Positions 1-8,648 of a stretch of 40,487 nt of DNA are shown here, one piece after another (positions within the stretch are counted from its first letter, which is position 1; the number at the start of each line of letters is the position of its first letter). The stretch lies in assembly GCA_015488215.1 (NCBI GenBank), contig WFOE01000103.1, forward strand, positions 1 to 40,487. Direction: 5' to 3'. This DNA is from Planctomycetales bacterium (GTDB taxonomy: Bacteria > Planctomycetota > Planctomycetia > Pirellulales > S012-138). The translations under genes were made by a program, and so were the position numbers. The notes under the pieces are model-generated. The model made no database searches. It saw nothing but the letters and a program-made list of their open reading frames with translations, and was not told the origin of the DNA.

Positions 1-150
1 CCGTGCGCCTTGCGCACGGTGCTTCCGCACCAATGCAAGAACAACCACCGACTCTTGCAACGGGCGAGCCCCGAGCTTCAGCTCGGGGAGAAAAGCGAGC
101 CGGGAGCGTAAGCTCCCGGAGGCGGCACCGCCGCACCATGCCGGATGTGC
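1..150. repeat. Modular palindromic repeat cluster R1
   Basis: Intergenic block packed with inverted repeats. Positions 1-65 match, in inverted orientation, 1590-1652 on the far side of the acpS-MOSC pair. Two hairpins follow: GGCGAG at 63-68 then stem CCCCGAGC/GCTCGGGG with loop TTCA (69-88), and GCGAG then stem CCGGGAGC/GCTCCCGG with loop GTAA (100-119). The rest (to about 150) is short GC palindromes. No gene is visible in 1-202. Confidence 0.75.
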
Positions 151-202
151 AACTTCCCAAGCGAGGAACAAAACACGCCGGGACGGAAGCACTCGGCCGC
201 TT

Positions 203-991
203 TCAATCCAGCAACTGGAGCACGTCGCCGGTGCGCAGCAGGGCCGAGGTTTCCAAGCCGCGGGTGTTAATCGCCAGGCGGTAGAAGTGGTCGAACCGTT
301 CCCGGGGACTCCAGGCCGGCAGCGTCTGCTGCCGCTGTTGAGCAAATCGCCGGGCGAACTCCCGTAGAGACTTGCCGGTATCCGGGTCCCGCGGCGGAAC
401 CGCACAGCGCTGGCAGATTCCTGTGGCCTGAAACACGGCCGTACCCAGGCGAAATCGCCGCCCCTGGCCCGACCCGGGCAGGACGAGCCGGTCTTCCCAA
501 AACGGAGGCACGCCGCCCAATTCCAGATTGGCCCGAAAACGCCGCCGCAGTTGTTCTAGCGGCAAACCGAACCACCGGCCTACTTCCTCCAGCGAAGCCG
601 TGCTCACCAGCGTGGGCCCCGGGGCGTCCGTGTCATCAGGGAACCCTCCTTCCGGCCGGTGAAGCAACTGCACCGGTTGATCGAAAAAGGCTTGCAGCCA
701 CCGTTCGAGCTTGGGTTTTTCGCCGGGCAGGACGAACGTTTCCCAAGCGGTCGCCGAGGGGGGACGCACGTGGACTACCAGTTCCTGGCCACGCAGTTCG
801 TATCGGGTGCGCAAGGGGTGTACGGCTGCGGTGCGTTTGCCGTTGAGGAAGCGGCCTTCCGCATCGGCAAGCGCCCAGCATCGATCCCAACGCAAGGCGC
901 CCCCGGCGAGCACTTCGGCCCGGTCCGCCTCCATCCCGTCGAGCGACTTGATGGGGTAGATGGTGATTCGTTGCAGCACGGGCTGGTTCAT
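203..991 (-). CDS. MOSC domain protein (YcbX/mARC-like)
   Basis: A 262-residue protein with an N-terminal MOSC beta-barrel (IYPIKSLDG at 11-19, typical of the family) followed by a MOSC domain. C193 and C196 lie in GICQRCAVPPRDPDTG, the region where the mARC/YcbX proteins carry the conserved cysteine that binds the molybdenum cofactor; the RCxVPxRDPxTG pattern is characteristic. Known relatives bind sulfurated Moco and reduce N-hydroxylated compounds or are of unknown role. The ATG at 991 was chosen because it overlaps the acpS stop by one base (TGATG), implying translational coupling; the reading frame remains open upstream but that part is antisense-like and arginine-rich. The substrate is unknown. 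A molybdenum enzyme cluster lies about 6 kb away, with no direct link visible. Confidence 0.85.
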   Translation of the reverse strand: MNQPVLQRITIYPIKSLDGMEADRAEVLAGGALRWDRCWALADAEGRFLNGKRTAAVHPLRTRYELRGQELVVHVRPPSATAWETFVLPGEKPKLERWLQAFFDQPVQLLHRPEGGFPDDTDAPGPTLVSTASLEEVGRWFGLPLEQLRRRFRANLELGGVPPFWEDRLVLPGSGQGRRFRLGTAVFQATGICQRCAVPPRDPDTGKSLREFARRFAQQRQQTLPAWSPRERFDHFYRLAINTRGLETSALLRTGDVLQLLD

Positions 992-1401
992 CACGGTTGC
1001 TCCGGGCGGCCGTTGCTTGCCGGGGCCAGGGCCAGGGCATAGGCCGTGGCATGGGTGCGGCAGTGCGAGATGGAAATGAGCACTTCGGCCACGCCAAGTC
1101 GCCGGCCCACTTCCAGCGCCCCGCCGTGCAGTTCGATCCGGGGCTTTCCGCCCGGGGAGGTAACCACTTCCACGTCGCGCCAACTAATGCCGCGCACCCA
1201 GCCGGTGCCCAACGCCTTGAGCACCGCTTCCTTGGCCGCCCAACGCCCGGCAAAGTGCTGTGTAGCCTCCTTGCGAGCCTGGCAGTATTGGATTTCGCGG
1301 GCCGTATAGACCCGGGCCAGGAACGCTTCGCCGTGCCGCTGGATCATGTTGGCAATCCGCAGGCATTCGATGATATCCGTGCCGATGCCGACGATTTGCA
1401 C
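991..1401 (-). CDS. acpS: Holo-[acyl-carrier-protein] synthase
   Basis: A 136-residue AcpS. It transfers 4'-phosphopantetheine from coenzyme A to acyl carrier protein in the cytoplasm, activating fatty acid synthesis. The Mg/CoA-binding residues are in place: GIGTDI with D9, and FAGRWAAKEAVLKALG with E58, the same positions as in the E. coli enzyme; ISISH follows near residue 112. The start is GTG, preceded by AGGAG ten bases upstream. The stop codon overlaps the MOSC start by one base, so the two genes form a coupled pair. Length is normal for the family. Confidence 0.95.
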   Translation of the reverse strand: MQIVGIGTDIIECLRIANMIQRHGEAFLARVYTAREIQYCQARKEATQHFAGRWAAKEAVLKALGTGWVRGISWRDVEVVTSPGGKPRIELHGGALEVGRRLGVAEVLISISHCRTHATAYALALAPASNGRPEQP

Positions 1402-1825
1402 CGCTGTCGCTCTCCTGCAAACAAACGCACGGAATCCCCTCTTTGTTGTTATAACAGCCCCGGCATGTTGCCAGAATTGCCCTCCGGAAAAAAACCGGCC
1501 GCGACAGTGCGAAGACGCACCGATATGCCAGGAAACAGGATAAGCATCCGGCTAGTACTTTTTGATCACGCCCGGAGATGATTCTGCTCGCCCGTTGCAA
1601 GAATCGGCGCTTGTTCTTGCATTGGTGCGGAAGCACCGCGCAAGGCGCACGGCGCAAGCCGCAAGCCGATTCCCGCCCGGTGCGGAAGCTCCTTGCTCAA
1701 GACCCAGGACCCAAGACGCAAGACCTCTCCAAGTCGGCGGCTCGCTGGCGAGCTGCCACCGGGCCTGCTCAACAACATTGTGACCTACTTAGAGCGGCAG
1801 CTCTGTCCCGGGCGGAAACGAACGC
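1402..1825. other. Intergenic region upstream of acpS
   Basis: 424 bases between two minus-strand genes. The part nearest acpS contains TATAAC on the minus strand (around 1451-1456), a possible -10 element without a convincing -35 partner. From about 1585 to 1746 it is filled with repeat cluster R2. No coding potential was found. Confidence 0.5.
1585..1746. repeat. Modular palindromic repeat cluster R2
   Basis: Contains an inverted copy (1590-1652) of the first 65 bases of the window: 60 of 63 aligned positions match, plus a 2-base indel. Within it TGCAAGAA and TTCTTGCA form an 8-bp stem, followed by the GGTGC-GGAA-GCACC mini-palindrome (1624-1637). At 1731-1746 there is half of a GGCGAG-type hairpin (on the minus strand AGCGAG, CCGCCGAC, TT, then unrelated sequence); the second arm is missing, suggesting decay. 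Confidence 0.7.
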
Positions 1826-3259
1826 TTAGAACAGCTCCTCGATGACCCGCGTGTTGCCGAACACCTGGAGTTGAGCCCGGGCCACGGAGTCAACGCCCAG
1901 GCGATCCACAATCGTGCAGCCCACCTTGGCCGGAGGGATCGGCTCGGTTACGGGATGTTCGCCGCGGCGGTCGCTTGCTCCGACGACGCGCCCTCCCTGC
2001 ACGCCTCCCCCGGCCCAGAGCGAGCTGTAGCAATGGGGCCAGTGGTCGCGAGACGCCCGGGGGTTGAGCTTCGGCGTGCGGCCAAACTCCCCGATGGCCA
2101 CCACCAGCACTTCCTCAAGCAATCCGCGGGCGTGCATATCGTCCAGCAGGGCCGAAAGGGCCTGATCCAGCACCGGCCCGTGGTAGTCGGGCAGCAGCTC
2201 GTAGTTGTAGATATGGGTGTCCCAACCGAAATCGCAGTTGGGCGTCATCGCCTCGACGTACTGGCTCCAGTTCACCTGGATGTAAGGGACGCCGGCTTCG
2301 GCCAGGCGCCGGGCCAGCAACAAGCTCTGGCCGAACGTGGTGAACCCGTACCGGCGGCGCAACGCCTCGGGTTCCCGGCTCAGGTCCAGCGCCTGCTGGG
2401 CCTGGCGGCTGGTAAGCAGCTCGAAGGCGTTGCGATAGGCGTTGTCCCAACGCTGGTAACCGGGAGAGCGAGCCATCCGGTCGGCCTGGCGGCGCAAGCG
2501 GTCGAACTGCCGGAGCAACAGCCGGCGGGTTTCCAGGCGGCGCACGTCCAGCCCCGGCAGCAGCTTCAGCGCCGGCACTTGCACCTGGCCGGTGGCGGTG
2601 CACTGGACCAGGAACGGATCGTACCGGGAACCCCATTTGCCGCCGCCGTAGCCGGTCATAGGACGCACCACGTCCCGAGCCACGCCGCGCCCCACCAGAA
2701 TGAACGGGGGAAGCTCCCCGTAGCCGTGGTGCCGAGCGACGATGGAGCCGAAGTTGGGCTGGGCTTCCTGCTCGGCCGCGCCGGTCAGGGCCCAGGTGCC
2801 GGCGTTAGGATGCGCGTTGTGGAACGTCTTGTGCGACCGCACCAGCGACCAGAGATGGCTCCGCTGGGCCAGCCGGGGAAAAAGTTCAGTAATCTGCAAC
2901 CCGGGGGTGCGCGTGGCAATTGGCTGAAGCGGGCCGCGGTATTCGGTCGGAGCCTGAGGCTTGGGGTCCCAGGTGTCCAGATGGCCCGGTGCCCCCCAGA
3001 GCCACAGGAGAATCACCGCTCGGGCTTTCGGTTCCTGCGCCCCGGCCCGGCGCGGAGCCAACGCGCCCAAGACGCCAAGACCCGGCAACGCGGCGCCCCA
3101 CTGCAAAAACGCCCGACGACCAATCCGGCCGTGGCACACGCGAGCGGAGAAATCGCCCACTTCCACTAGCGGCGGGACGTCGGCAATCCGGCGGGAAGGA
3201 GGCATTGCACCGGGCATGGCTTGCTGGTGGGCAAACTCGTCGGGCAGTAAGGCGAGCAA
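1826..3259 (-). CDS. DUF1501 family exported protein
   Basis: About 477 residues if the first ATG-equivalent start is used; M15 and M19 are equally plausible starts. A twin-arginine signal (GRRAFLQWG with R48-R49, followed by a hydrophobic stretch and RAGAQ) indicates folded export across the membrane. The mature part begins AVILLWLWGAPGHLDTWDPK, the hallmark of DUF1501, a sulfatase/alkaline-phosphatase-fold family hugely expanded in planctomycetes; GEFGRTPK and DHWPHCYS near the C-terminus are also typical. Members often sit beside DUF1549/DUF1553 cytochrome proteins; none is adjacent here, so this is a solitary copy. The reaction is unknown. Confidence 0.9.
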   Translation of the reverse strand: MLALLPDEFAHQQAMPGAMPPSRRIADVPPLVEVGDFSARVCHGRIGRRAFLQWGAALPGLGVLGALAPRRAGAQEPKARAVILLWLWGAPGHLDTWDPKPQAPTEYRGPLQPIATRTPGLQITELFPRLAQRSHLWSLVRSHKTFHNAHPNAGTWALTGAAEQEAQPNFGSIVARHHGYGELPPFILVGRGVARDVVRPMTGYGGGKWGSRYDPFLVQCTATGQVQVPALKLLPGLDVRRLETRRLLLRQFDRLRRQADRMARSPGYQRWDNAYRNAFELLTSRQAQQALDLSREPEALRRRYGFTTFGQSLLLARRLAEAGVPYIQVNWSQYVEAMTPNCDFGWDTHIYNYELLPDYHGPVLDQALSALLDDMHARGLLEEVLVVAIGEFGRTPKLNPRASRDHWPHCYSSLWAGGGVQGGRVVGASDRRGEHPVTEPIPPAKVGCTIVDRLGVDSVARAQLQVFGNTRVIEELF

Positions 3260-3460
3260 ACGAGCCGTCGTTCCTTTGTATAGTACCAGAGCTTCCCATT
3301 CCGGTGCAAACTAAGACGAAATCGTATGCCAGCTTTGGTTTTTTCCTTTTTCGTTCCGGACATACAAATTGAGAGCTCTCTTGCCCGGGACGGGGGATTG
3401 GCTATACTGGTGGTTTCCAGACCCCAAGCGTTGTGAATCCTGAGGTTGGAGAGCGGCACG

Positions 3461-3742
3461 ATGGCCCGTGTTTGCGAAATCTGCGGTAAAAAGCCCCTGA
3501 CCGGCAATCGGGTGACCACCCGCGGGCGAGCCAAGTACCTGGGCGGCGTGGGGACCAAGATTACTGGCATTTCCCGGCGCCAGTTCCGGCCCAACTTGCA
3601 GCGGGTGCGGGTCACCACGGCCAACGGGACCAACAAGCGGATGCGTGTCTGCACCCAGTGCCTCCGCAGCGGAGCGGTGACCCGACTGGTGCGCCAGCGC
3701 CCGTTCCGGCTGCCGGTGGAGCTGCAAAAAGAAAAGAACTGA
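3461..3742 (+). CDS. rpmB: 50S ribosomal protein L28
   Basis: A 93-residue L28. It starts MARVCEICGKKP and carries the zinc-ribbon form of the protein (Cys pair CEIC near residues 5-8 and CTQC near 65-68). The middle, RRQFRPNLQRVRV, is the conserved rRNA-binding segment. The ATG at 3461 is favoured over an in-frame TTG 15 bases upstream because GGAG sits nine bases before it and known L28 proteins start at MA(R/K). The gene is followed after 55 bases by gatC on the same strand, so the three genes 3461-5718 may be co-transcribed. Confidence 0.96.
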   Translation: MARVCEICGKKPLTGNRVTTRGRAKYLGGVGTKITGISRRQFRPNLQRVRVTTANGTNKRMRVCTQCLRSGAVTRLVRQRPFRLPVELQKEKN

Positions 3743-3797
3743 ACCCGCGCGGCGGTGGTCGTTTCGGTTCGTTCCTCTTGCATCCCGGCGGTCCCCG

Positions 3798-4088
3798 ATG
3801 GCTCTGACGCGGCAGGATGTGGAAAAAGTGGCCCTGCTGGCCCGGCTTCAATTGGAGCCGGAGGAGCTGGACCAACTGGCCGGCCAGTTGGCCCGGGTGC
3901 TGGAATACGTGGACCAGTTGAGCCAACTGGACACCAGCGACGTGGCCCCCCTGGCCCATGCGGTCGAGCTGACCAACGTGTTTCGGGAAGACGAGCCGGG
4001 CCAGACGCTTCCGCGGGAACAAGCCCTGGCCAACGCCCCTCGCAGCGACGGTCGGTTCTATCTGGTGCCCGCCGTGCTGGGGGAATAA
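3798..4088 (+). CDS. gatC: Asp-tRNA(Asn)/Glu-tRNA(Gln) amidotransferase subunit C
   Basis: A 96-residue GatC. This small subunit wraps around GatA and stabilises the GatCAB complex, which converts misacylated Glu-tRNA(Gln) or Asp-tRNA(Asn) to the amide form. The typical order is present: an N-terminal helix VEKVALLARLQLEPEEL, YVDQLSQLDTSDVAPLAH, then LREDE-like FREDEPG and the C-terminal FYLVPAVL. It lies 79 bases before gatA. No gatB is found in this window. Confidence 0.95.
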   Translation: MALTRQDVEKVALLARLQLEPEELDQLAGQLARVLEYVDQLSQLDTSDVAPLAHAVELTNVFREDEPGQTLPREQALANAPRSDGRFYLVPAVLGE

Positions 4089-4167
4089 CCTCTGGCCGCA
4101 GCAGGAGTTCCCGCCGGGATCGGCTTCGTAGTCTCCAGGTATCCGTCTGCAAGGATTCTCCGCTGGC

Positions 4168-5718
4168 ATGAGCACCCCGTTGTGGCAACTTCCAGCCGCC
4201 CAGTTGCTCGCCCTGCTGCAACAAGGGGACGTGGGAGCCGAGGAACTGGCGGTCCAGTTTCTGGACCGGATCGAAATGCTCAACGAACGCCTGGGCGTGT
4301 TCCTGTATGTGAACCCCGAAGCCCGGCAGCAGGCCCGCAGAATCGACCAGCGCCGCCGGGCTGGCGAGCCGTTGGGCCCGCTGGCCGGACTGCCCGTGGC
4401 CCTGAAGGACAATCTGTGTACGGCCGATATGCCCACCACCTGCGCTTCGCGCATGTTGCAGGGGTACCGCAGTCCGTTCGATGCCACCGTGGTGGAGCGC
4501 CTCCGCCGGGCCGACGCGGTGGTGTTGGGGAAGACCAATCTGGACGAGTTTGCCATGGGCAGCTCCAACGAGACTTCCTACTTCGGCCCGGTGCGCAATC
4601 CCTGGGACGCGGAGCGTATCCCAGGCGGTTCCAGCGGAGGGGCGGCTGCCGCCGTGGCCGCCGGATTGGCCCCGCTTTCGCTGGGCAGCGACACGGGCGG
4701 CTCGATCCGCCTGCCGGCTGGGCTGTGCGGCGTGGTCGGGCTCAAACCGACCTATGGGCGTGTGAGTCGCTGGGGGCTGGTGGCTTTTGCCAGCAGTCTG
4801 GACCAGATCGGCCCACTGGCTCGCACCGCCGAAGATTGTGCGCTACTGCTGGAAACGGTGGCCGGGCACGATCCGCGGGATTCGACCAGCGTGCCGCAGC
4901 CGGTCCCCCCGTACAGGCAACGGTTGAGCGAACCGCCCCGGCAACTGCGTATCGGCTACGTGCCCGAGCACTTGGAACAGGCCTCCGAGCCGGTGCAACA
5001 GGCGGTGCGCCAGGCGCTGGACCTGCTGGTGCAGAACCTGGACGCCCAACTGGTGCCCATTCAGATGTCCCATGCCCGCTTTGCCGTGGCCACGTATTAC
5101 ATCATCGCTCCCAGCGAGGCTTCCAGCAATCTGGCCCGGTACGACGGAATCCACTACGGCTATCGGGCCGACGAGCAGGCGATGCTGGACCAACTGCGCC
5201 GCCAGCGGGAGGAGCTGCGCCGGGCGGGAGACGACCGGGGCTTGGAAGAGCTGGACTCCCCGCTTGTGCGGCTCTATCGCACCACCCGCAGCCAGGGCTT
5301 CGGGGCCGAAGTGAAGCGGCGGATCATGCTGGGCACCTATGCTCTCAGCGCCGGATACTACGACCAGTACTACCTGAAAGCCCTGAAAGTGCGGCGACTG
5401 ATCCGCCAGGACTATCTGGACGCGTTCGAGCAAGTGGACGTGATCGCCGGGCCGGTTAGCACTACCACGGCGTTTGCCCTGGGCGAAAAGCAAGACCCGC
5501 TGGAAATGTACCTGGTGGACCTCTACACCGTGGGCGCCAACCTGGCCGGGGTGCCGGCTCTGTCGGTCCCCTGCGGGTTCGATTCCGAAGGCTTGCCCGT
5601 GGGTTTGCAATTGCAGGGGCCACTGTTTTCCGAAGCTCGCCTGCTGCAACTGGCCCATCACTACCAGCAGCACACCGCCTGGCACAAGCAGCATCCGCAG
5701 TTGGCTCTGCAAGTGTGA
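4168..5718 (+). CDS. gatA: Asp-tRNA(Asn)/Glu-tRNA(Gln) amidotransferase subunit A
   Basis: A 516-residue amidase-signature enzyme that hydrolyses glutamine and channels the ammonia to the misacylated tRNA bound by GatB. The Ser-cis-Ser-Lys triad is readable: K80 in VALKDN, S155 in IPGGSSGG, and S179 in GSDTGGSIRLPA, each one residue offset from the S. aureus enzyme. The substrate region YGRVSRWGLVAFASSLDQIGP is intact. AAGGAT stands eleven bases before the ATG. Length is slightly above the usual 480-490 residues because of a longer C-terminal half. It follows gatC and is likely in the same transcript. Confidence 0.96.
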   Translation: MSTPLWQLPAAQLLALLQQGDVGAEELAVQFLDRIEMLNERLGVFLYVNPEARQQARRIDQRRRAGEPLGPLAGLPVALKDNLCTADMPTTCASRMLQGYRSPFDATVVERLRRADAVVLGKTNLDEFAMGSSNETSYFGPVRNPWDAERIPGGSSGGAAAAVAAGLAPLSLGSDTGGSIRLPAGLCGVVGLKPTYGRVSRWGLVAFASSLDQIGPLARTAEDCALLLETVAGHDPRDSTSVPQPVPPYRQRLSEPPRQLRIGYVPEHLEQASEPVQQAVRQALDLLVQNLDAQLVPIQMSHARFAVATYYIIAPSEASSNLARYDGIHYGYRADEQAMLDQLRRQREELRRAGDDRGLEELDSPLVRLYRTTRSQGFGAEVKRRIMLGTYALSAGYYDQYYLKALKVRRLIRQDYLDAFEQVDVIAGPVSTTTAFALGEKQDPLEMYLVDLYTVGANLAGVPALSVPCGFDSEGLPVGLQLQGPLFSEARLLQLAHHYQQHTAWHKQHPQLALQV

Positions 5719-5944
5719 TTGGCACCGGGGGCGGCGTTTTTCTGCAACACCGAGACGGGGCAGGAACTTCGCCGTATGGAGCGGCTGGCAAGGGCTCCGG
5801 GCGGCAATTAGGGTTGACCGTGGAAGTGCCGCGGCACGAATCGCCGCCTGCGGATTTTGGCGCGCGTGCGACAGCGGCCGAAAGCCCACCGGAAAGTGAA
5901 CGCCGCTTGCGGAACTTGCCCTCTGCCTGCAGGAGAATCCGGCT

Positions 5945-7315
5945 ATGAACCGCCTGTTTGCTCCGGTCGCCGTGCTGGCCGCCACGCTGTCGGCCGTAAC
6001 GCTGTTGGGTTTTCAGACCAGGCTCCATTCGACGCTAGGCCCCGGGCAGGCACAGCGCCCCCCGGGTGTAGTGTATCCGAACGACTTCGGCGCCCGAGGC
6101 GACGGCCGGGCCGATGACACCGCCGCACTGCAACGGGCCTTGGATCATGGCGGCGTGATCGACCTGGGAGCGGGCACCTATCGCATCACCCGGCCGCTGA
6201 TTCTGGACCTGGGCCGAAGCGGTCCCACGGCCATCTGCGGCCATGGCACGGCCACGCTGGTGATGGAAGGCCCTGGGCCGGCTCTGTGCATCCGCGGGCA
6301 CCACCAGGGCACGGCCGATCCCCACACGCTCAAGCCCGGCCTGTGGCGACAAGAGCGGTTCCCGTTAATCCAGGGGGTGGTCATCGTGGGCCGGCACCGC
6401 GAAGCGCACGGCATCCAGGCTGTGGGCACCATTCAGCTTACGCTGCACCAGATCGCCGTCCGTGGTGTGCATCACGCGCTGTGGCTCCGCCAGCGGAATC
6501 GCAACGTGGTGGTAAGCGACTGCCACCTGTACGAAAACCGCGGCGTGGGCTTGTTTCTGGAGCGGGTGAACCTGCACCAGATCAACGTGATCGGATGCCA
6601 CATCAGCTACAATCGCCAGGGCGGGCTGGTGGTCCGAGGGGGCGAAGTCCGCAACCTGCAAGTGACCGGCTGCGACATCGAAGCCAACATGCACGCCGAA
6701 AGCCCTCCCACGGCCAACGTGCTGCTGGATCTGCGGGAGGGCTCCTGCCGCGAGGTGAGCATCGTCGGCTGTACCATCCAGCACTCGGCCCGAGTGCCCG
6801 AGTCGGCTAACGTGCGCCTGCTGGGACGCGGGGAGCAGGACCGCCGCAAGGTGGGCAACATGGTCATAGCCAACAATCTGCTGAGCGACGCCCAGTACAA
6901 CATCCACCTGGTTCATGCCCGCGGCGTGGTCATCCAGGGCAATTCGCTCTGGCGAGGCTTCCAGGGACACGTGGTGGCCCAGGCCAGCGACCATCTGCTG
7001 GTGGTGGGCAATCTGATGGACCGCAATCCCGACTACGACCGCCAGGGACAAGGGCACGACGGACTGCGGCTGGAACACTGCCGCTGGGTTACCGTGGCTT
7101 CGAACCACGGCCGGGGATTCGCCGGTCCGCAAGGAGCCGACGTGCTGGTCGAACGCAGCCGTCACGTGCTGTTACACGGCAACGCCTTCTATCAGGGCCA
7201 AGGCAGCCTGGCGCTCCGGCGCAGCCGGCAAGTGGAGCTGCGGCACAACCGCATCCTCGGGCAAGGAGAACCCGCGGTTCGGATAGAAGAATCGGAGCAA
7301 GTCACCCGGGACTGA
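5945..7315 (+). CDS. Secreted right-handed parallel beta-helix protein
   Basis: A 456-residue protein with a hydrophobic N-terminal export signal (residues 1 to about 25). The mature start YPNDFGARGDGRADDTAALQ is the entry motif of the pectate-lyase-3/GH28-like beta-helix superfamily: NDFGA.GDG..DDT marks the first helical turn. The rest consists of many short turns with repeated N/V/G patterns (VIGCHISYN, VTGCDIEAN, VIANNLLSD, VIQGNSL, VVGNLMDRN, VASNHG, LLHGNAF), as expected for a long beta-helix. Family members cleave or bind polysaccharides; no catalytic residues can be assigned. AGGAG lies nine bases before the ATG. The 226 bases separating it from gatA contain only a GTGCCGCGGCAC palindrome (5826-5837). 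Confidence 0.85.
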   Translation: MNRLFAPVAVLAATLSAVTLLGFQTRLHSTLGPGQAQRPPGVVYPNDFGARGDGRADDTAALQRALDHGGVIDLGAGTYRITRPLILDLGRSGPTAICGHGTATLVMEGPGPALCIRGHHQGTADPHTLKPGLWRQERFPLIQGVVIVGRHREAHGIQAVGTIQLTLHQIAVRGVHHALWLRQRNRNVVVSDCHLYENRGVGLFLERVNLHQINVIGCHISYNRQGGLVVRGGEVRNLQVTGCDIEANMHAESPPTANVLLDLREGSCREVSIVGCTIQHSARVPESANVRLLGRGEQDRRKVGNMVIANNLLSDAQYNIHLVHARGVVIQGNSLWRGFQGHVVAQASDHLLVVGNLMDRNPDYDRQGQGHDGLRLEHCRWVTVASNHGRGFAGPQGADVLVERSRHVLLHGNAFYQGQGSLALRRSRQVELRHNRILGQGEPAVRIEESEQVTRD

Positions 7316-7428
7316 GCCGGTTTGCTCTCCCGTATGAGCCAGCGGTGCCGGCCCTTTCCATCCCGGGCGAAACGGCCCCGTACGTAGCTATTCCCGGGCG
7401 GAGTGGCCGTGTGGCCCGGCAGCGGGGC

Positions 7429-7791
7429 TTATGGCTTTGCCTGCGAGGGAAGTGCCCCCTGTTTTTCCAGCTCTTCCTCGATCCAGCTCAGGGCCGTCAT
7501 GGCCGAAGGCCAGCCCAGCGTGGTGATGGCCAGCAGCGCCACGTGGCGCAGTTCCTCGGGGGTCCAGCCGGCTTTCAGTCCCCGGCGCGTATGGGAATGG
7601 ACGGCCCCCTGCAACTGGGCTCCGGCGGCCAGGGCCAGTTTGACCAGCCGCTGCGTTTTGGCATCCAGCGGACCGGCTTCGGAGACGGCTTCGCCCAGTT
7701 CGTTGTAGGCTTTCCAGATGGGGCCGAACTGGTCGGCCATCTTTTGCACGATGGGAGGGAGCTTGTCGCCGGTTTTTTTCTGCTCGCTCAC
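7429..7791 (-). CDS. Carboxymuconolactone decarboxylase/AhpD-like protein
   Basis: A 120-residue protein. The segment LALAAGAQLQGAVHSHTRRGLKAGWTPEEL fits the CMD/AhpD fold, including the HSHTRRGLKAG helix. The redox-active CxxC pair of AhpD-type peroxidase partners is absent: the positions before HSH read QGAV, and the protein has no cysteine at all, so a thiol-peroxidase role is unlikely. The start is GTG at 7791, with AGGAG nine bases upstream; it overlaps the stop of the chaperone gene (GTGA), so the two are translationally coupled. As the last gene of the molybdoenzyme cluster it may assist assembly, but that is inference. Confidence 0.8.
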   Translation of the reverse strand: MSEQKKTGDKLPPIVQKMADQFGPIWKAYNELGEAVSEAGPLDAKTQRLVKLALAAGAQLQGAVHSHTRRGLKAGWTPEELRHVALLAITTLGWPSAMTALSWIEEELEKQGALPSQAKP

Positions 7792-8648
7792 GCCTGGGGC
7801 TCCTTGCGAACTTCGGCCGTGGTTTCCAGCGGCACCAGCTCCTCGCAACCCTCTACGGTGCAGGTGCCGCAGGAGTCCTGGGCTTCGGGCGGTTCGATTC
7901 CTCGGGGGCGGGCAAGCACCGGTTGCGGCAGTCCCAGCCGGCGCCGTTCCCAGCCCAGCCAGGCCCCCAAGGTCCGAGCCAGGTGCAAGTAGAACCCATC
8001 TTCGGCCTTGCGGGCAAGTCCCCGAGCAAACGCGCCCAGCCACCAGACCACCTGGTCGCGGAAGAACTTTTCCCAGGCTTCGCGGCACACCTGGGCCTGC
8101 TCGCAGCGGGGGCCCCAACGGTCGGCGGCCAGACGCTGCTTGCACAGCAACAGGGCCAGAAACTCCAGTTCCAGCGAAACGTGATCCGGCCGGTCCGGAC
8201 ACCGGGAAGAGATTTCCAGCCCGAAGGCACGATAAAACCCCGCCACGTCGGCCAACTGTTGGGCTCGGAAGAACGGCTCGCGGGTGCGGTGGTACTCGGT
8301 GCCGTAGGGAGGACACTCCTTGGGCGGCACCAGCCCGAAGACGCGATTGTACTCCTCACGCGGATCGAACCCCGGTGCGGCCAGCGCGGCCAACGCCGGT
8401 TCCAGGTCCAACAGTTCCAGCGGTTCTTCGCCGGGGGCAAGCGGCTCCTGCGCCCAGGGACCGGCCCGGCCGCGGAGCACCTCGGCCGCCTGGACGGCCA
8501 GGCGCTGGCTTTCCGGCTGCCGAATGGCCGACCAGGGTTCACGATGCGGGTCGGAAAGCCCCAGGGCCAGGAAGCGGATGACCAGCTCGCGGGCCAACAG
8601 CAGTTCCAAATCGGCCGGGGCTTGGAGTGGCGGAGTGGTCATCGTCAC
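7788..8648 (-). CDS. TorD/NarJ-family molybdoenzyme chaperone
   Basis: About 286 residues (GTG start; an ATG six bases downstream is equally likely). All-helical TorD/DmsD/NarJ-type sequence with the family signature EEYNRVFGLVPPKECPPYGTEYHRT around residues 97-121, followed by LADVAGFYRAFGLEIS and ERPDHVSLELEFLA-like DRPDHVSLELEFLALLL. Such chaperones bind the Tat signal of the catalytic subunit and hold it until the bis-MGD cofactor is loaded; the partner here is the Tat-exported alpha subunit of the same cluster. The C-terminus carries a cysteine group (CGTCTVEGC) beyond the usual domain, which could bind metal. Repeat cluster R3 separates it from the beta subunit gene. Confidence 0.88.
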   Translation of the reverse strand: MTMTTPPLQAPADLELLLARELVIRFLALGLSDPHREPWSAIRQPESQRLAVQAAEVLRGRAGPWAQEPLAPGEEPLELLDLEPALAALAAPGFDPREEYNRVFGLVPPKECPPYGTEYHRTREPFFRAQQLADVAGFYRAFGLEISSRCPDRPDHVSLELEFLALLLCKQRLAADRWGPRCEQAQVCREAWEKFFRDQVVWWLGAFARGLARKAEDGFYLHLARTLGAWLGWERRRLGLPQPVLARPRGIEPPEAQDSCGTCTVEGCEELVPLETTAEVRKEPQA

